Shown here: positions 1-5,163 of the stretch, piece after piece
How positions within the stretch are numbered: position 1 is the stretch's first letter
Layout of the letters: every line of letters begins with the position of its first letter
Origin: Clostridiales bacterium
GTDB lineage: Bacteria > Bacillota > Clostridia > Lachnospirales > Lachnospiraceae
NCBI GenBank assembly: GCA_021203285.1
Contig: JAJQBM010000234.1
Span: forward strand, 1-5,253
Length of the DNA: 5,253 nt
Direction: 5' to 3'
The notes under the pieces: model-generated
What the model was told of the DNA's origin: nothing
The model's input: the letters and a program-made list of their open reading frames with translations, nothing else
Database searches by the model: none
Translations under genes and position numbers: made by a program

Positions 1-53
1 CTTGGCCTCCAGAGCCACAATCTGGCGCGCTAACCAGCTGCGCTATACCCACC
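1..53 (-). tRNA. tRNA-His(GTG), 3' part cut by window edge
   Basis: Read on the minus strand, this begins with a GGTGGGTA acceptor half that includes the extra 5' G (position -1) typical of histidine tRNAs. A GCGC/GCGC D-stem and a CCAGA/TCTGG anticodon stem follow. The seven-base loop TTGTGGC places the anticodon GTG at 16-18. The T-arm and 3' acceptor strand lie beyond the left edge. It is the last visible gene of the tRNA cluster, but 195 bases containing a terminator-like hairpin separate it from tRNA-Arg(TCT). I see no obvious promoter of its own in that gap, so it may depend on readthrough and processing. Confidence 0.93.
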
Positions 54-248
54 ATATGAGTAAAACAACTCTCTAAAGGTTATTCGAAAAAGCTGATTGC
101 TCCGCGCGATGCGCTCCCGCAATCACCACCAAAATTCGCATTCCGAGCAACAGCTCTCCATGCTCATTTCGGTTTGATCGTCTAATATCCAGTCGCTTTG
201 CCATGCAAACATGGCACGCGCCTGTCTATTGACGATGCTTTTTCTAAA
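54..248 (-). other. Structured spacer inside the tRNA cluster
   Basis: This 195-base gap holds no convincing reading frame. It carries a perfect 7-bp hairpin (TGCCATG/CATGGCA, 199-205 with 210-216, four-base loop), a small GAGC/GCTC hairpin (145-148 with 153-156) and the terminator-like hairpin at 87-125. The other tRNA gaps here are only 10 and 24 bases, so this one is long for the cluster. It could be a processed leader or spacer, a small RNA ending at the T-run, or a dispersed genomic repeat. The sequence alone cannot decide between these. Confidence 0.35.
87..125 (-). terminator. Terminator-like hairpin between tRNA-Arg(TCT) and tRNA-His
   Basis: On the minus strand, TGATTGC (119-125) pairs with GCAATCA (94-100). 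Inside, a GGGA/GGA internal loop leads to a second GCGC/GCGC stem (111-114 with 104-107) capped by ATC. The outer stem is followed after GC by five Ts (87-91). This is the layout of an intrinsic terminator, although the internal loop weakens it. If it works, tRNA-His is only partly co-transcribed with the upstream tRNAs. It could instead be an RNA-processing structure. Confidence 0.45.
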
Positions 249-322
<74 letters not shown>

Positions 323-346
323 ACAACTCCAAAAACAAAAGGAGAG

Positions 347-417
347 AGCGGGTGATGGGAATCGAACCCACGTGTCCAGCTTGGAAGGCTGGTGTTCTAC
401 CATTGAACTACACCCGC
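347..417 (-). tRNA. tRNA-Gly(TCC)
   Basis: This is a complete 71-nt tRNA. The acceptor stem GCGGGTG/CACCCGC is perfect. The D-arm is GTTC/GAAC. The anticodon stem CCAGC/GCTGG carries loop CTTCCAA, with anticodon TCC at 383-385, which reads GGA and GGG. The T-arm is intact with GGTTCGATTCC, and the discriminator is T. No CCA is encoded. It lies 10 nt downstream of tRNA-Pro and 24 nt upstream of tRNA-Arg(TCT), so the three are surely one transcript. Confidence 0.97.
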
Positions 418-427
418 ATAGATTGAG

Positions 428-502
428 TCGGGGTGACAGGATTCGAACCTGCGGCCTCCTGGTCCCAAACCAGGCGCTCTAGCCAAACTGAGCCACACCC
501 CG
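428..502 (-). tRNA. tRNA-Pro(TGG)
   Basis: This is a complete 75-nt tRNA. The acceptor CGGGGTG/CACCCCG is perfect and the discriminator is A. The anticodon stem CCTGG/CCAGG holds loop TTTGGGA, giving anticodon TGG at 465-467, which reads CCA and other proline codons by wobble. The T-arm contains GGTTCGAATCC. The D-loop reads AGTTTGGCTA, apparently one base longer than the common bacterial tRNA-Pro version. No CCA is encoded. It is the first gene of the cluster and starts about 28 nt after the predicted transcription start. Confidence 0.97.
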
Positions 503-536
503 CTTCGCTCCGCCGCTCACCCGCAACGCAGAATCT

Positions 537-565
537 ATTATATGGCATGAATCTGGTCATGTCAA
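537..565 (-). promoter_or_regulatory. Consensus sigma-A promoter of the tRNA cluster
   Basis: On the minus strand, TTGACA (560-565), a 17-base spacer and TATAAT (537-542) match the housekeeping consensus at all 12 positions with ideal spacing. Transcription should start near 530, giving a short leader before tRNA-Pro at 502. The -35 box overlaps the TGA stop codon of rdgB (562-564), so the upstream coding sequence and the stable-RNA promoter share bases. A perfect promoter suits highly expressed tRNA genes. Confidence 0.9.
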
Positions 566-1158
566 CAGATTTTTTTTAATTTTTCCCGCATAAGCCGAAG
601 CGCATTTCCTCTGTGGCTCCGCGCGTTCTTCTCCTCCGGAGAAAGCTGTGCCGTGGAGCAATTCAAATCCTCTACATAGAAAATCGGATCATAGCCGAAG
701 CCGTTTTCACCGGCCGGTGTTTCCCCGATGTATCCCTCAATCGTGCCGCGGACGACCATCGGTTCCTGCCCCGGCACGACAGCCGCGACAGCGCATACAA
801 AGCGCGCCGTCCGCTGTTCCCTAGGTACACCGCGCAGACGGTCCAGAAGCATCTGATTCTTGATGTCGTAGGAGGTGTCCTCCCCCGCATAGCGGGAAGA
901 GTAAATGCCTGGCTCCTTATTCAGATAATCAATCTCCAACCCGGAATCGTCCGCCAGAACGATATCGTCACAGCAGGCAGCCACTGCTTTTGCCTTGATC
1001 AGGGCATTTTCCTCAAATGTGGCGCCGTCCTCGACGATATCGACCGCGATCCCCGCTTCCCTCATTGACTGAATCTCCCAGCCCAGATCACCCAGAATCT
1101 GCCGGATCTCAGTCATTTTATGTTCATTTCCCGTCGCAAAGATTATTTTCCTTTTCAT
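562..1158 (-). CDS. rdgB: RdgB/HAM1 family XTP/dITP (non-canonical purine NTP) pyrophosphatase
   Basis: This 198-residue protein hydrolyses XTP, dITP and ITP to the monophosphate plus pyrophosphate in the cytosol, keeping deaminated purines out of DNA and RNA; that role is known for the family. Family signatures are visible in order: ATGNEHK at residues 8-14, the phosphate-binding start; FEENALIKA at 48-56; the metal-site motif LADDSGLEID at 68-77; SSRYAGE at 87-93; GFGYDPIF at 153-160; and the nucleobase motif SHRGNAL at 181-187. Length is normal for the family and no key motif is missing. The ATG start is preceded by AAGAGGG (1169-1175) at a 10-base spacing. It lies 50 bases downstream of the THUMP methyltransferase with no terminator or clear promoter between them, so the two are probably co-transcribed. 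Its stop codon overlaps the tRNA promoter, and no terminator separates it from the tRNAs. Confidence 0.97.
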   Translation of the reverse strand: MKRKIIFATGNEHKMTEIRQILGDLGWEIQSMREAGIAVDIVEDGATFEENALIKAKAVAACCDDIVLADDSGLEIDYLNKEPGIYSSRYAGEDTSYDIKNQMLLDRLRGVPREQRTARFVCAVAAVVPGQEPMVVRGTIEGYIGETPAGENGFGYDPIFYVEDLNCSTAQLSPEEKNARSHRGNALRLMREKLKKIC

Positions 1159-1208
1159 TCCTCTGTATCCCTCTTACATGTGCCGATTTCATTTGTTTCT
1201 TGCGCCGG

Positions 1209-2387
1209 TTAGGAAGCCGCTTCCGGGCGCTGCTCCCCGCCCGTATGTCTCCGGGGCGGCTTCGGTCCGATATACTGGTAGAGCGTCGTCCGCAGCATGC
1301 CGTTATAGATTTTTCTCTTCTTATCCGCCTTCCGGCCGATACACCGCTCCGTATCCTCATAGGCGGAAAGCAGGTACTCAGACCAGCTATCCAGCCGCCC
1401 GAAGGCCTGACCGATCTCCCGGTACAGCTCCGGGAGTGCGTCCTTCTCCTCCAGCCGTTCTCCGTAGGGGGGATTGGTGATGACAAACCCGTATTTCTTC
1501 GGATGGTTCATCTCCGACACCGGTCTCTGCTGAAAATGAATCAGCCCGTCCACTCCGGCACGGCGCGCATTATCCCGCGCCGCACGGATGATCTCCCCAT
1601 CGATATCATAACCCTGAATCTGCGTCCGGATCTCCAAATTGACCCGGTCATTGGCCTCCTCAAAGGCATCCCGCCACAGCATGGGGTCAATCAGACGATC
1701 CCATGTCTCCGCGAGGAAATGCCGCTGCATGCCCGGCGCCATATCCGCCGCAATCATCGCCGCCTCAATGGGAATCGTCCCGCTTCCGCAGAAGGGATCG
1801 ACCAGAATACGGTCCTTTTTCCATGGCGTCAGTAGAATAATCGCCGCCGCCAATGTCTCCATGAGGGGTGCTTTGCTGCTCAGGATGCGGTATCCGCGCT
1901 TGTGCAGCGACTCCCCGGAGGTATCCAGACCGATCGTCACCTCATCCTTATTCAGAAATACCCGCAGCGGGAAAGACGCGCCGCTCTCCTCAAACCAACT
2001 GATTCCGTAACACTCCTTCATCCGCTCCACAATCGCCTTTTTCACGATGGACTGGATATCGGAGGGACTGAAAAGACGGCTCTTGACAGAGGAAGCCTTT
2101 GCGACCCAGAACCGCGCATCTACCGGAAGATACCGCTCCCACGGGATGGCGCGGACCGCCTCAAAAAGCTCGTCGAATGTTTCTGCGTGAAAATCGCCGA
2201 CCTTCCACAGCACCCGCTCCGTCGTCCGGAGATTGATGTTGGCGCGGCAGACAGTTTCCGCATCTCCGGCAAAGGTCACCCGGCCATCCTCCACCTTCAC
2301 GATATCATGGCCAAGGTCATAGATCTCCCGTTTTAAGACTGCCTCCATCCCAAAGTGACAGGGCGAGATAAACTCAAATGTCTCCAT
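1209..2387 (-). CDS. THUMP-domain class I SAM-dependent RNA methyltransferase (RlmL N-terminal/YpsC type)
   Basis: This 392-residue protein has an N-terminal ferredoxin-like segment (about 1-50), a THUMP RNA-binding domain (about 50-155) and a Rossmann methyltransferase domain (about 160-375). The linker motif LHKRGYR (161-167) is characteristic. The SAM-binding motif I is DPFCGSGT (197-204), and the catalytic N6/N2-methyltransferase motif NPPYGE is at 305-310. Length fits the Bacillus YpsC type, which lacks the second methyltransferase domain of E. coli RlmL. By family analogy it methylates N2 of a guanine in 23S rRNA (G2445 in E. coli numbering); that target is inferred here. Residues 374-392 form a Pro/Arg/Glu-rich tail after the conserved LYQY and are probably disordered. 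The start is supported by GGAGGT at 2396-2401, eight bases upstream of ATG. It is the first gene of a probable two-gene operon with rdgB. Confidence 0.93.
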   Translation of the reverse strand: METFEFISPCHFGMEAVLKREIYDLGHDIVKVEDGRVTFAGDAETVCRANINLRTTERVLWKVGDFHAETFDELFEAVRAIPWERYLPVDARFWVAKASSVKSRLFSPSDIQSIVKKAIVERMKECYGISWFEESGASFPLRVFLNKDEVTIGLDTSGESLHKRGYRILSSKAPLMETLAAAIILLTPWKKDRILVDPFCGSGTIPIEAAMIAADMAPGMQRHFLAETWDRLIDPMLWRDAFEEANDRVNLEIRTQIQGYDIDGEIIRAARDNARRAGVDGLIHFQQRPVSEMNHPKKYGFVITNPPYGERLEEKDALPELYREIGQAFGRLDSWSEYLLSAYEDTERCIGRKADKKRKIYNGMLRTTLYQYIGPKPPRRHTGGEQRPEAAS

Positions 2388-2395
2388 CCTTTTCC

Positions 2396-2401
2396 ACCTC
2401 C
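2396..2401 (-). promoter_or_regulatory. Ribosome binding site of the THUMP methyltransferase
   Basis: GGAGGT on the minus strand sits eight bases before the ATG at 2387. It fixes the start of the methyltransferase gene. Confidence 0.85.
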
Positions 2402-2481
2402 GCCGGTTAATGTTCCCAAGCTGCAGGAAAGTCCCGGCATTGTCCTTTCAGCGCATCTGAGCGCCGATTCTTACCTGCATA

Positions 2482-2510
2482 AGTTTAGACGCCCCCGCTT
2501 TTCCTGTCAA
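2482..2510 (-). promoter_or_regulatory. Sigma-A promoter for the THUMP methyltransferase-rdgB unit
   Basis: On the minus strand, a perfect -35 TTGACA (2505-2510) is followed by a 17-base spacer and TAAACT (2482-2487), which matches 4 of 6 positions of TATAAT. The start would be near 2475, giving a leader of about 88 bases. The leader can form a small GCGC/GCGC hairpin and a GAAAG/CTTTC hairpin, but it matches no riboswitch that I recognise. The promoter begins 11 bases after the rhodanese stop codon, with no terminator between them. Confidence 0.65.
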
Positions 2511-2520
2511 CCCAATCTTT

Positions 2521-2844
2521 TCATCTCCATGGAAAATTTTCCGCCCGATACCGCTGCCGCAGGTAGGCGTCGATACCTCCCGCAAGAGAACAAATGCGAT
2601 ACCCCTGACGGAGATACCGCCTTCCCTCCTGAATACTCAGAACACCGTGATCGCAGTAAAAAATATGCAGCCTGCGTTTATCTGTCCTGCGCATGAACTG
2701 CGCCAGATTTTCTGTCGGAATGCTGAGCGCTCCGGGAATGTGAAATTCCCGGTAATCCTCCTCATCTCTTAAATCAATCAAAATCGCATCCTTCTCCCGT
2801 ACATACCTGCTCACATCCTTTGCACAAATCATACACAATTCCAT
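2521..2844 (-). CDS. Single-domain rhodanese-like protein (probable sulfurtransferase)
   Basis: This 107-residue cytosolic protein consists of one rhodanese domain. With numbering from the chosen ATG, the AILIDLRDEEDY strand-helix (about 21-32) and FHIPGALSIP (34-43) are the usual CH2A-like region. The active-site loop CDHGVLS starts with the presumed persulfide-carrying cysteine Cys64. LAGGIDAY (87-94) is the common C-terminal motif. Such proteins move sulfane sulfur to acceptors; the partner here is unknown. The frame also runs upstream to a TTG at 2865. The ATG at 2842-2844 is preferred because GGGAGG (2849-2854) lies just before it, although the four-base spacing is short. The upstream hairpin (2864-2890) ends only about 20 bases before the start, leaving no room for a separate promoter after it. 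Expression therefore needs readthrough or a promoter upstream of the hairpin. Confidence 0.9.
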   Translation of the reverse strand: MELCMICAKDVSRYVREKDAILIDLRDEEDYREFHIPGALSIPTENLAQFMRRTDKRRLHIFYCDHGVLSIQEGRRYLRQGYRICSLAGGIDAYLRQRYRAENFPWR

Positions 2845-2848
2845 AAAG

Positions 2849-2854
2849 CCTCCC
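2849..2854 (-). promoter_or_regulatory. Ribosome binding site that decides the rhodanese start
   Basis: GGGAGG on the minus strand is four bases upstream of the ATG at 2844 and lies inside the longer TTG-initiated frame. It argues for the shorter, 107-residue protein. Confidence 0.65.
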
Positions 2855-2863
2855 GGAAATATC

Positions 2864-2890
2864 AAAACAGGCTGCCTGCGCAGCCTGTTT
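2864..2890 (-). terminator. Strong hairpin: terminator of the Asn-rich gene, or attenuator of the rhodanese gene
   Basis: A perfect 10-bp inverted repeat, AAACAGGCTG/CAGCCTGTTT (2865-2874 and 2881-2890), surrounds a six-base loop. On the minus strand it ends in TTTT, then GATATTT, which is a modest U-tract. On the plus strand the Ts are interrupted by CGG, so the minus-strand reading is favoured. It lies 57 bases after the stop of the 72-codon gene and directly before the rhodanese ribosome binding site. Confidence 0.6.
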
Positions 2891-2947
2891 CGGTTTGCCT
2901 TACTATCATAGTATGCTTCTTATTCCGTTTTGCCAGCACAAGAGTGC

Positions 2948-3166
2948 TCAGCCGCAGTTCTTTCCGCAGTTGGACGCATTGGATGCGTTGGAAGCGTTGG
3001 ACGCATTGGATGCATTCGAAGCGTTGGAAGCGTTCGACGCATTTTTCCCGCAGTCAGACGCGCGGTTCTGAGACTTATTCTGCGCTTTATTCTGGGACTT
3101 GTTCTGTGCCTTGTTGGAACCTGCCTCGTTCGTGTAATCATTGTCAGCCGAATAATTTCTTGCCAT
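2948..3166 (-). CDS. Small Asn/Ala/Ser-rich repeat protein, function unknown
   Basis: I do not recognise this 72-residue protein. It starts with MARNYSADND, then has a tract of K(A/S)QN tetrapeptides (about residues 19-34). DCGKN follows (38-42), then eight consecutive Ala-Ser-Asn units (43-66), and it ends CGKNCG. Three cysteines, each followed by Gly, bracket the repeat. It has no signal peptide, no membrane segment and almost no large hydrophobic residues, so it should be disordered. The start is very well supported: AGGAGGT lies eight bases before ATG. The nine-base units use different synonymous codons, which suggests the amino-acid pattern is kept by selection. Its composition recalls small Asn/Gln-rich spore proteins such as gamma-type SASPs, but no SASP motif is present, so that link is speculation. 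It lies 83 bases after htrA and 57 bases before a strong hairpin, so it is probably its own short transcript or the tail of the htrA one. Confidence 0.85.
   Translation of the reverse strand: MARNYSADNDYTNEAGSNKAQNKSQNKAQNKSQNRASDCGKNASNASNASNASNASNASNASNASNCGKNCG
2976..3047 (-). repeat. Nine-base tandem repeat (about eight units) encoding Ala-Ser-Asn
   Basis: On the minus strand, units of the form GC(G/T/A) TC(C/G) AA(C/T) repeat in frame eight times inside the small Asn-rich gene. Units vary at nearly every third codon position while the encoded tripeptide never changes. Confidence 0.85.
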
Positions 3167-3198
3167 GATTCATTACCTCCTGTCTGTAATTTACACAG

Positions 3199-3228
3199 AT
3201 AGTATCTGCCGATCAAATGAAATTATTC
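3199..3228 (-). promoter_or_regulatory. Possible sigma-E-like (sporulation) promoter before the Asn-rich gene
   Basis: On the minus strand, GAATAAT (3222-3228) resembles the sigma-E -35 consensus (G/T)(A/C)ATATT at six of seven positions. It is followed after 15 bases by GATACTAT (3199-3206), which agrees with CATACA(A/C/T)T at six of eight. A weak sigma-A alternative, TTGATC-17-TAAATT, overlaps it. The match is suggestive only, because AT-rich spacers give such hits by chance. Confidence 0.25.
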
Positions 3229-3237
3229 AGAATAATT
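3221..3237. repeat. AT-rich palindrome downstream of htrA
   Basis: AATTATTC-A-GAATAATT is a perfect inverted repeat of 8 bp arms around one base, 13 bases after the htrA stop codon. As RNA it can fold into a 7-bp AT stem with a three-base loop, too weak for a convincing terminator. It may be a weak 3' end for htrA or a protein-binding site. Confidence 0.4.
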
Positions 3238-3249
3238 ACTTCATTTTTT

Positions 3250-5043
3250 TCAACGGAAGGAGAACCCGCTGCTGCCCTCCTGAGACTCCCCATAGGCATT
3301 TGCATCACTCTGACTGCCCTGCATCCCGCCGGAGGCATTCGTATTGCTCTGGCTGTCCTGCACGGAAGAGCTCTCTGTGGAGGATGTGTCCTGCTCGGAG
3401 GCATTGTCCAGCGTCACAGTGACCGTGATCTCCTCATAGCCGTCGCTTCCGCTGCGCTGAAGCGTAACCTCCACCGTCTCACCTACCGCATAATACTGAA
3501 GCTTCTCCTTCAGTGTATCGATGCTAGACACGGAGCTTCCGTCCAGCGCGGTAATGATATCTCCGGCCTGAATGCCCGCCGCCTCAGCGGCGCCGCCCTC
3601 CACGACAGAATAGACATACACGCCCTCCGGCATCCCGTACAGGGAAGCCGCCTCGGTGGAAACATCATAGCCGGTGATATTCAGCGCACCGTAGTTTTCC
3701 GTCAGCTTCGTCCGGGTCTCCTGTGTCATCAGCTCCTCCAGAATGGATTCCGCCTTGGACATGGGGATTGCGAAGCCCATATTGTCAATGGATGCGCTGG
3801 AGGAGGAGCTGTCGCTAGAGAACTTCGCCGTGTTAATGCCGACCAGCTCGCCCTTCATATTAAACAGTGCGCCGCCGCTATTTCCGGCGTTAATGGCCGC
3901 ATCCGTCTGAATCAGCGTGTAGGTAACATCATCAATCGTAATCTCACGGTCCAGAGCGCTGACGATGCCGGATGTCACAGACTGTCCCAGCCCGAGCGCA
4001 TTACCGATTGCAACCACGCTGTCGCCGACCTGCAGACTGTCGGAATCCCCGACTGTCGCGATGGATATCTGACTTAACACTTCCTCATCAATATCGGAAA
4101 TCTGAACTGCCACGACTGCAAGATCATTCTCCTCAGAAGTTCCCTTCGTCTGCGCACTGTACACATAATCCTCGGAATCCAGGAAGCAGACAGTCAGCTT
4201 AGTGGAACCCTCGATTACATGGTAGTTGGTCGCAATCAAAAGCTCCGTATCGGTCTGGGCGACGATCACGCCGGAACCGCTGCCCTCGCTCTCCTGCTCA
4301 TAGGTGCCGAACATCGTCTGCACCTCTGAGACGCTCTTATTCGTAATCGAAACCACGGAAGAGCTGCACATCTCCGCGATCTGCGCGACCGTGTACTCTG
4401 TGCCGGAGCTGCTGACTGTCGTTGCCTCCGCCGTCTCCTCCGTACTGCTCGTATCATCACTCTCAGCCTCGGAAAGCTTCGCGCTCGTCGTCTCCACCGT
4501 CGTCGATGTCGTCACAACATTTTTTTCGATGGCAAAGGATCCGATGATGCAGCCTCCGATGATCAATCCGCAGAGGATCGCACATCCGATCGCCTTCGCG
4601 TATACATTTCCGCGGTTTTTCTTTCTCTTTCTCGGCGGTCTCGCATCCCTCGGATCGCGATCCTGCGGAATGTAGGAATACTGCTGTTGCGGATGCTCGT
4701 GCGCGCCGTCGCCCTTTATCCGGTACAGGCCGTCCTCCGCCTGTCCGTTTCCTGCATCCTGTCCGGCACTTCTGTAGGTTGTCTCCTGCGTATACGGCGT
4801 GCCCTGAGCGCTTGCCCCGTCGCCTGTATCCTGCCCGGCGGCGTTATAAGCCGTCTCCTGCGCGGAATGCCCGATTTCCGCATCCCTCGCCTCATCGGTC
4901 CGGTCTTTCGTCTCGCCCATCATCACAAACCCCGATTCCTCCGGAGCCTGCACATCAGGCTCGGCAAAGATATCCTCCTCCTGCTGCTCTTCTATATTCT
5001 GGCTGTCACTCATCCTCTGATCTCGTTTTTCATCTTCAAACAT
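3250..5043 (-). CDS. htrA: Membrane-anchored HtrA/DegP-type serine protease with PDZ domain
   Basis: This 597-residue protein of the S1C family degrades misfolded or damaged proteins on the outer side of the membrane. Residues 1-148 are a hydrophilic, acidic, probably disordered cytoplasmic region ending in the basic PPRKRKKNR (136-144). One membrane helix spans about 149-172, and a Thr/Ser/Glu-rich linker runs to about 215. The trypsin-like domain (about 217-440) has the full triad: His275 in ATNYHVIEG, Asp307 in ENDLAVV and Ser389 in NAGNSGGAL. A PDZ domain (about 460-545) includes GVYVYSVVEGGAAEAAGIQAGDII. The tail (548-597) is Ser/Gln/Asn-rich. The N-terminal region is long compared with Bacillus HtrA. 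Two imperfect 15-residue repeats lie at 62-76 and 86-100, and two 13-residue repeats at 561-573 and 574-586. The start is fixed by AAGGAGG (5051-5057) seven bases upstream. It appears to be transcribed separately from the preceding tRNA-Arg, and its family is usually induced by envelope or secretion stress. Confidence 0.95.
   Translation of the reverse strand: MFEDEKRDQRMSDSQNIEEQQEEDIFAEPDVQAPEESGFVMMGETKDRTDEARDAEIGHSAQETAYNAAGQDTGDGASAQGTPYTQETTYRSAGQDAGNGQAEDGLYRIKGDGAHEHPQQQYSYIPQDRDPRDARPPRKRKKNRGNVYAKAIGCAILCGLIIGGCIIGSFAIEKNVVTTSTTVETTSAKLSEAESDDTSSTEETAEATTVSSSGTEYTVAQIAEMCSSSVVSITNKSVSEVQTMFGTYEQESEGSGSGVIVAQTDTELLIATNYHVIEGSTKLTVCFLDSEDYVYSAQTKGTSEENDLAVVAVQISDIDEEVLSQISIATVGDSDSLQVGDSVVAIGNALGLGQSVTSGIVSALDREITIDDVTYTLIQTDAAINAGNSGGALFNMKGELVGINTAKFSSDSSSSSASIDNMGFAIPMSKAESILEELMTQETRTKLTENYGALNITGYDVSTEAASLYGMPEGVYVYSVVEGGAAEAAGIQAGDIITALDGSSVSSIDTLKEKLQYYAVGETVEVTLQRSGSDGYEEITVTVTLDNASEQDTSSTESSSVQDSQSNTNASGGMQGSQSDANAYGESQEGSSGFSFR
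3286..3363 (-). repeat. 39-base tandem duplication in the htrA 3' end
   Basis: Two adjacent 39-base units encode VQDSQSNTNASGG and MQGSQSDANAYGE, residues 561-586 of the protease. They are diverged in DNA but clearly related. They form the low-complexity tail after the PDZ domain. Confidence 0.7.
4744..4860 (-). repeat. Pair of 45-base direct repeats in the htrA 5' region
   Basis: Bases 4816-4860 encode QETAYNAAGQDTGDG and bases 4744-4788 encode QETTYRSAGQDAGNG, separated by 27 bases. They lie in the disordered cytoplasmic part of the protease. Confidence 0.7.
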
Positions 5044-5050
5044 GGCGTTG

Positions 5051-5057
5051 CCTCCTT
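5051..5057 (-). promoter_or_regulatory. Ribosome binding site of htrA
   Basis: AAGGAGG on the minus strand lies seven bases before the ATG at 5043 and fixes the start of the long cytoplasmic N-terminal region. Confidence 0.85.
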
Positions 5058-5075
5058 ATCCTGTATGTTGGTATC

Positions 5076-5120
5076 ATCATAAAATCTCTATGTTGCAAAA
5101 AAATGTTGTTTGTGTGAAAA
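5076..5120 (-). promoter_or_regulatory. Possible htrA promoter region with an upstream TTTTCACA box
   Basis: On the minus strand, TATGAT (5076-5081) matches five of six -10 positions and lies about 33 bases before ATG, but the matching -35 region is poor. An octamer TTTTCACA (5113-5120) sits about 47 bases upstream of the likely start. From memory, similar octamers mark CssR-controlled htrA promoters in Bacillus subtilis. A weak -35 plus an upstream box would suit an activator-dependent stress promoter, but only one clear copy is present. Confidence 0.3.
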
Positions 5121-5163
5121 CTTCGTGAACTCCTCCCCTTTCATTCGGTCGGAACGGTATGAC

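Noticed and set aside
103..140. Minus-strand TTTTGGTGGTGATTGCGG as a 5S rRNA remnant
   Set aside because: It resembles the first bases of some clostridial 5S rRNAs from memory, but no further 5S helices or the CCGAAC loop follow, so chance or a repeat is more likely.
1017..1835. Plus-strand 272-codon frame
   Set aside because: It is antisense to rdgB and the THUMP methyltransferase, both with full family motifs; it is a codon-bias shadow.
2845..2865. Longer rhodanese starting at TTG 2865
   Set aside because: The TTG lies in the arm of the hairpin without a ribosome binding site, whereas GGGAGG precedes the internal ATG at 2844.
2976..3047. Nine-base repeats as a CRISPR array or N-glycosylation tract
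   Set aside because: The units are in-frame, too short and without spacers, so not CRISPR. Asn-Ala-Ser fits the N-X-S sequon by letter, but there is no signal peptide.
2920..3216. Minus-strand 98-codon frame with MRPTLPTHP-type repeats
   Set aside because: It overlaps the Asn-rich gene in another frame. The strong AGGAGGT site serves the 72-codon frame, and the repeats are a by-product of the nine-base DNA repeat.
3217..4077. Plus-strand 286-codon frame
   Set aside because: It is antisense to the catalytic and PDZ part of htrA, with no ribosome binding site or recognisable domain.
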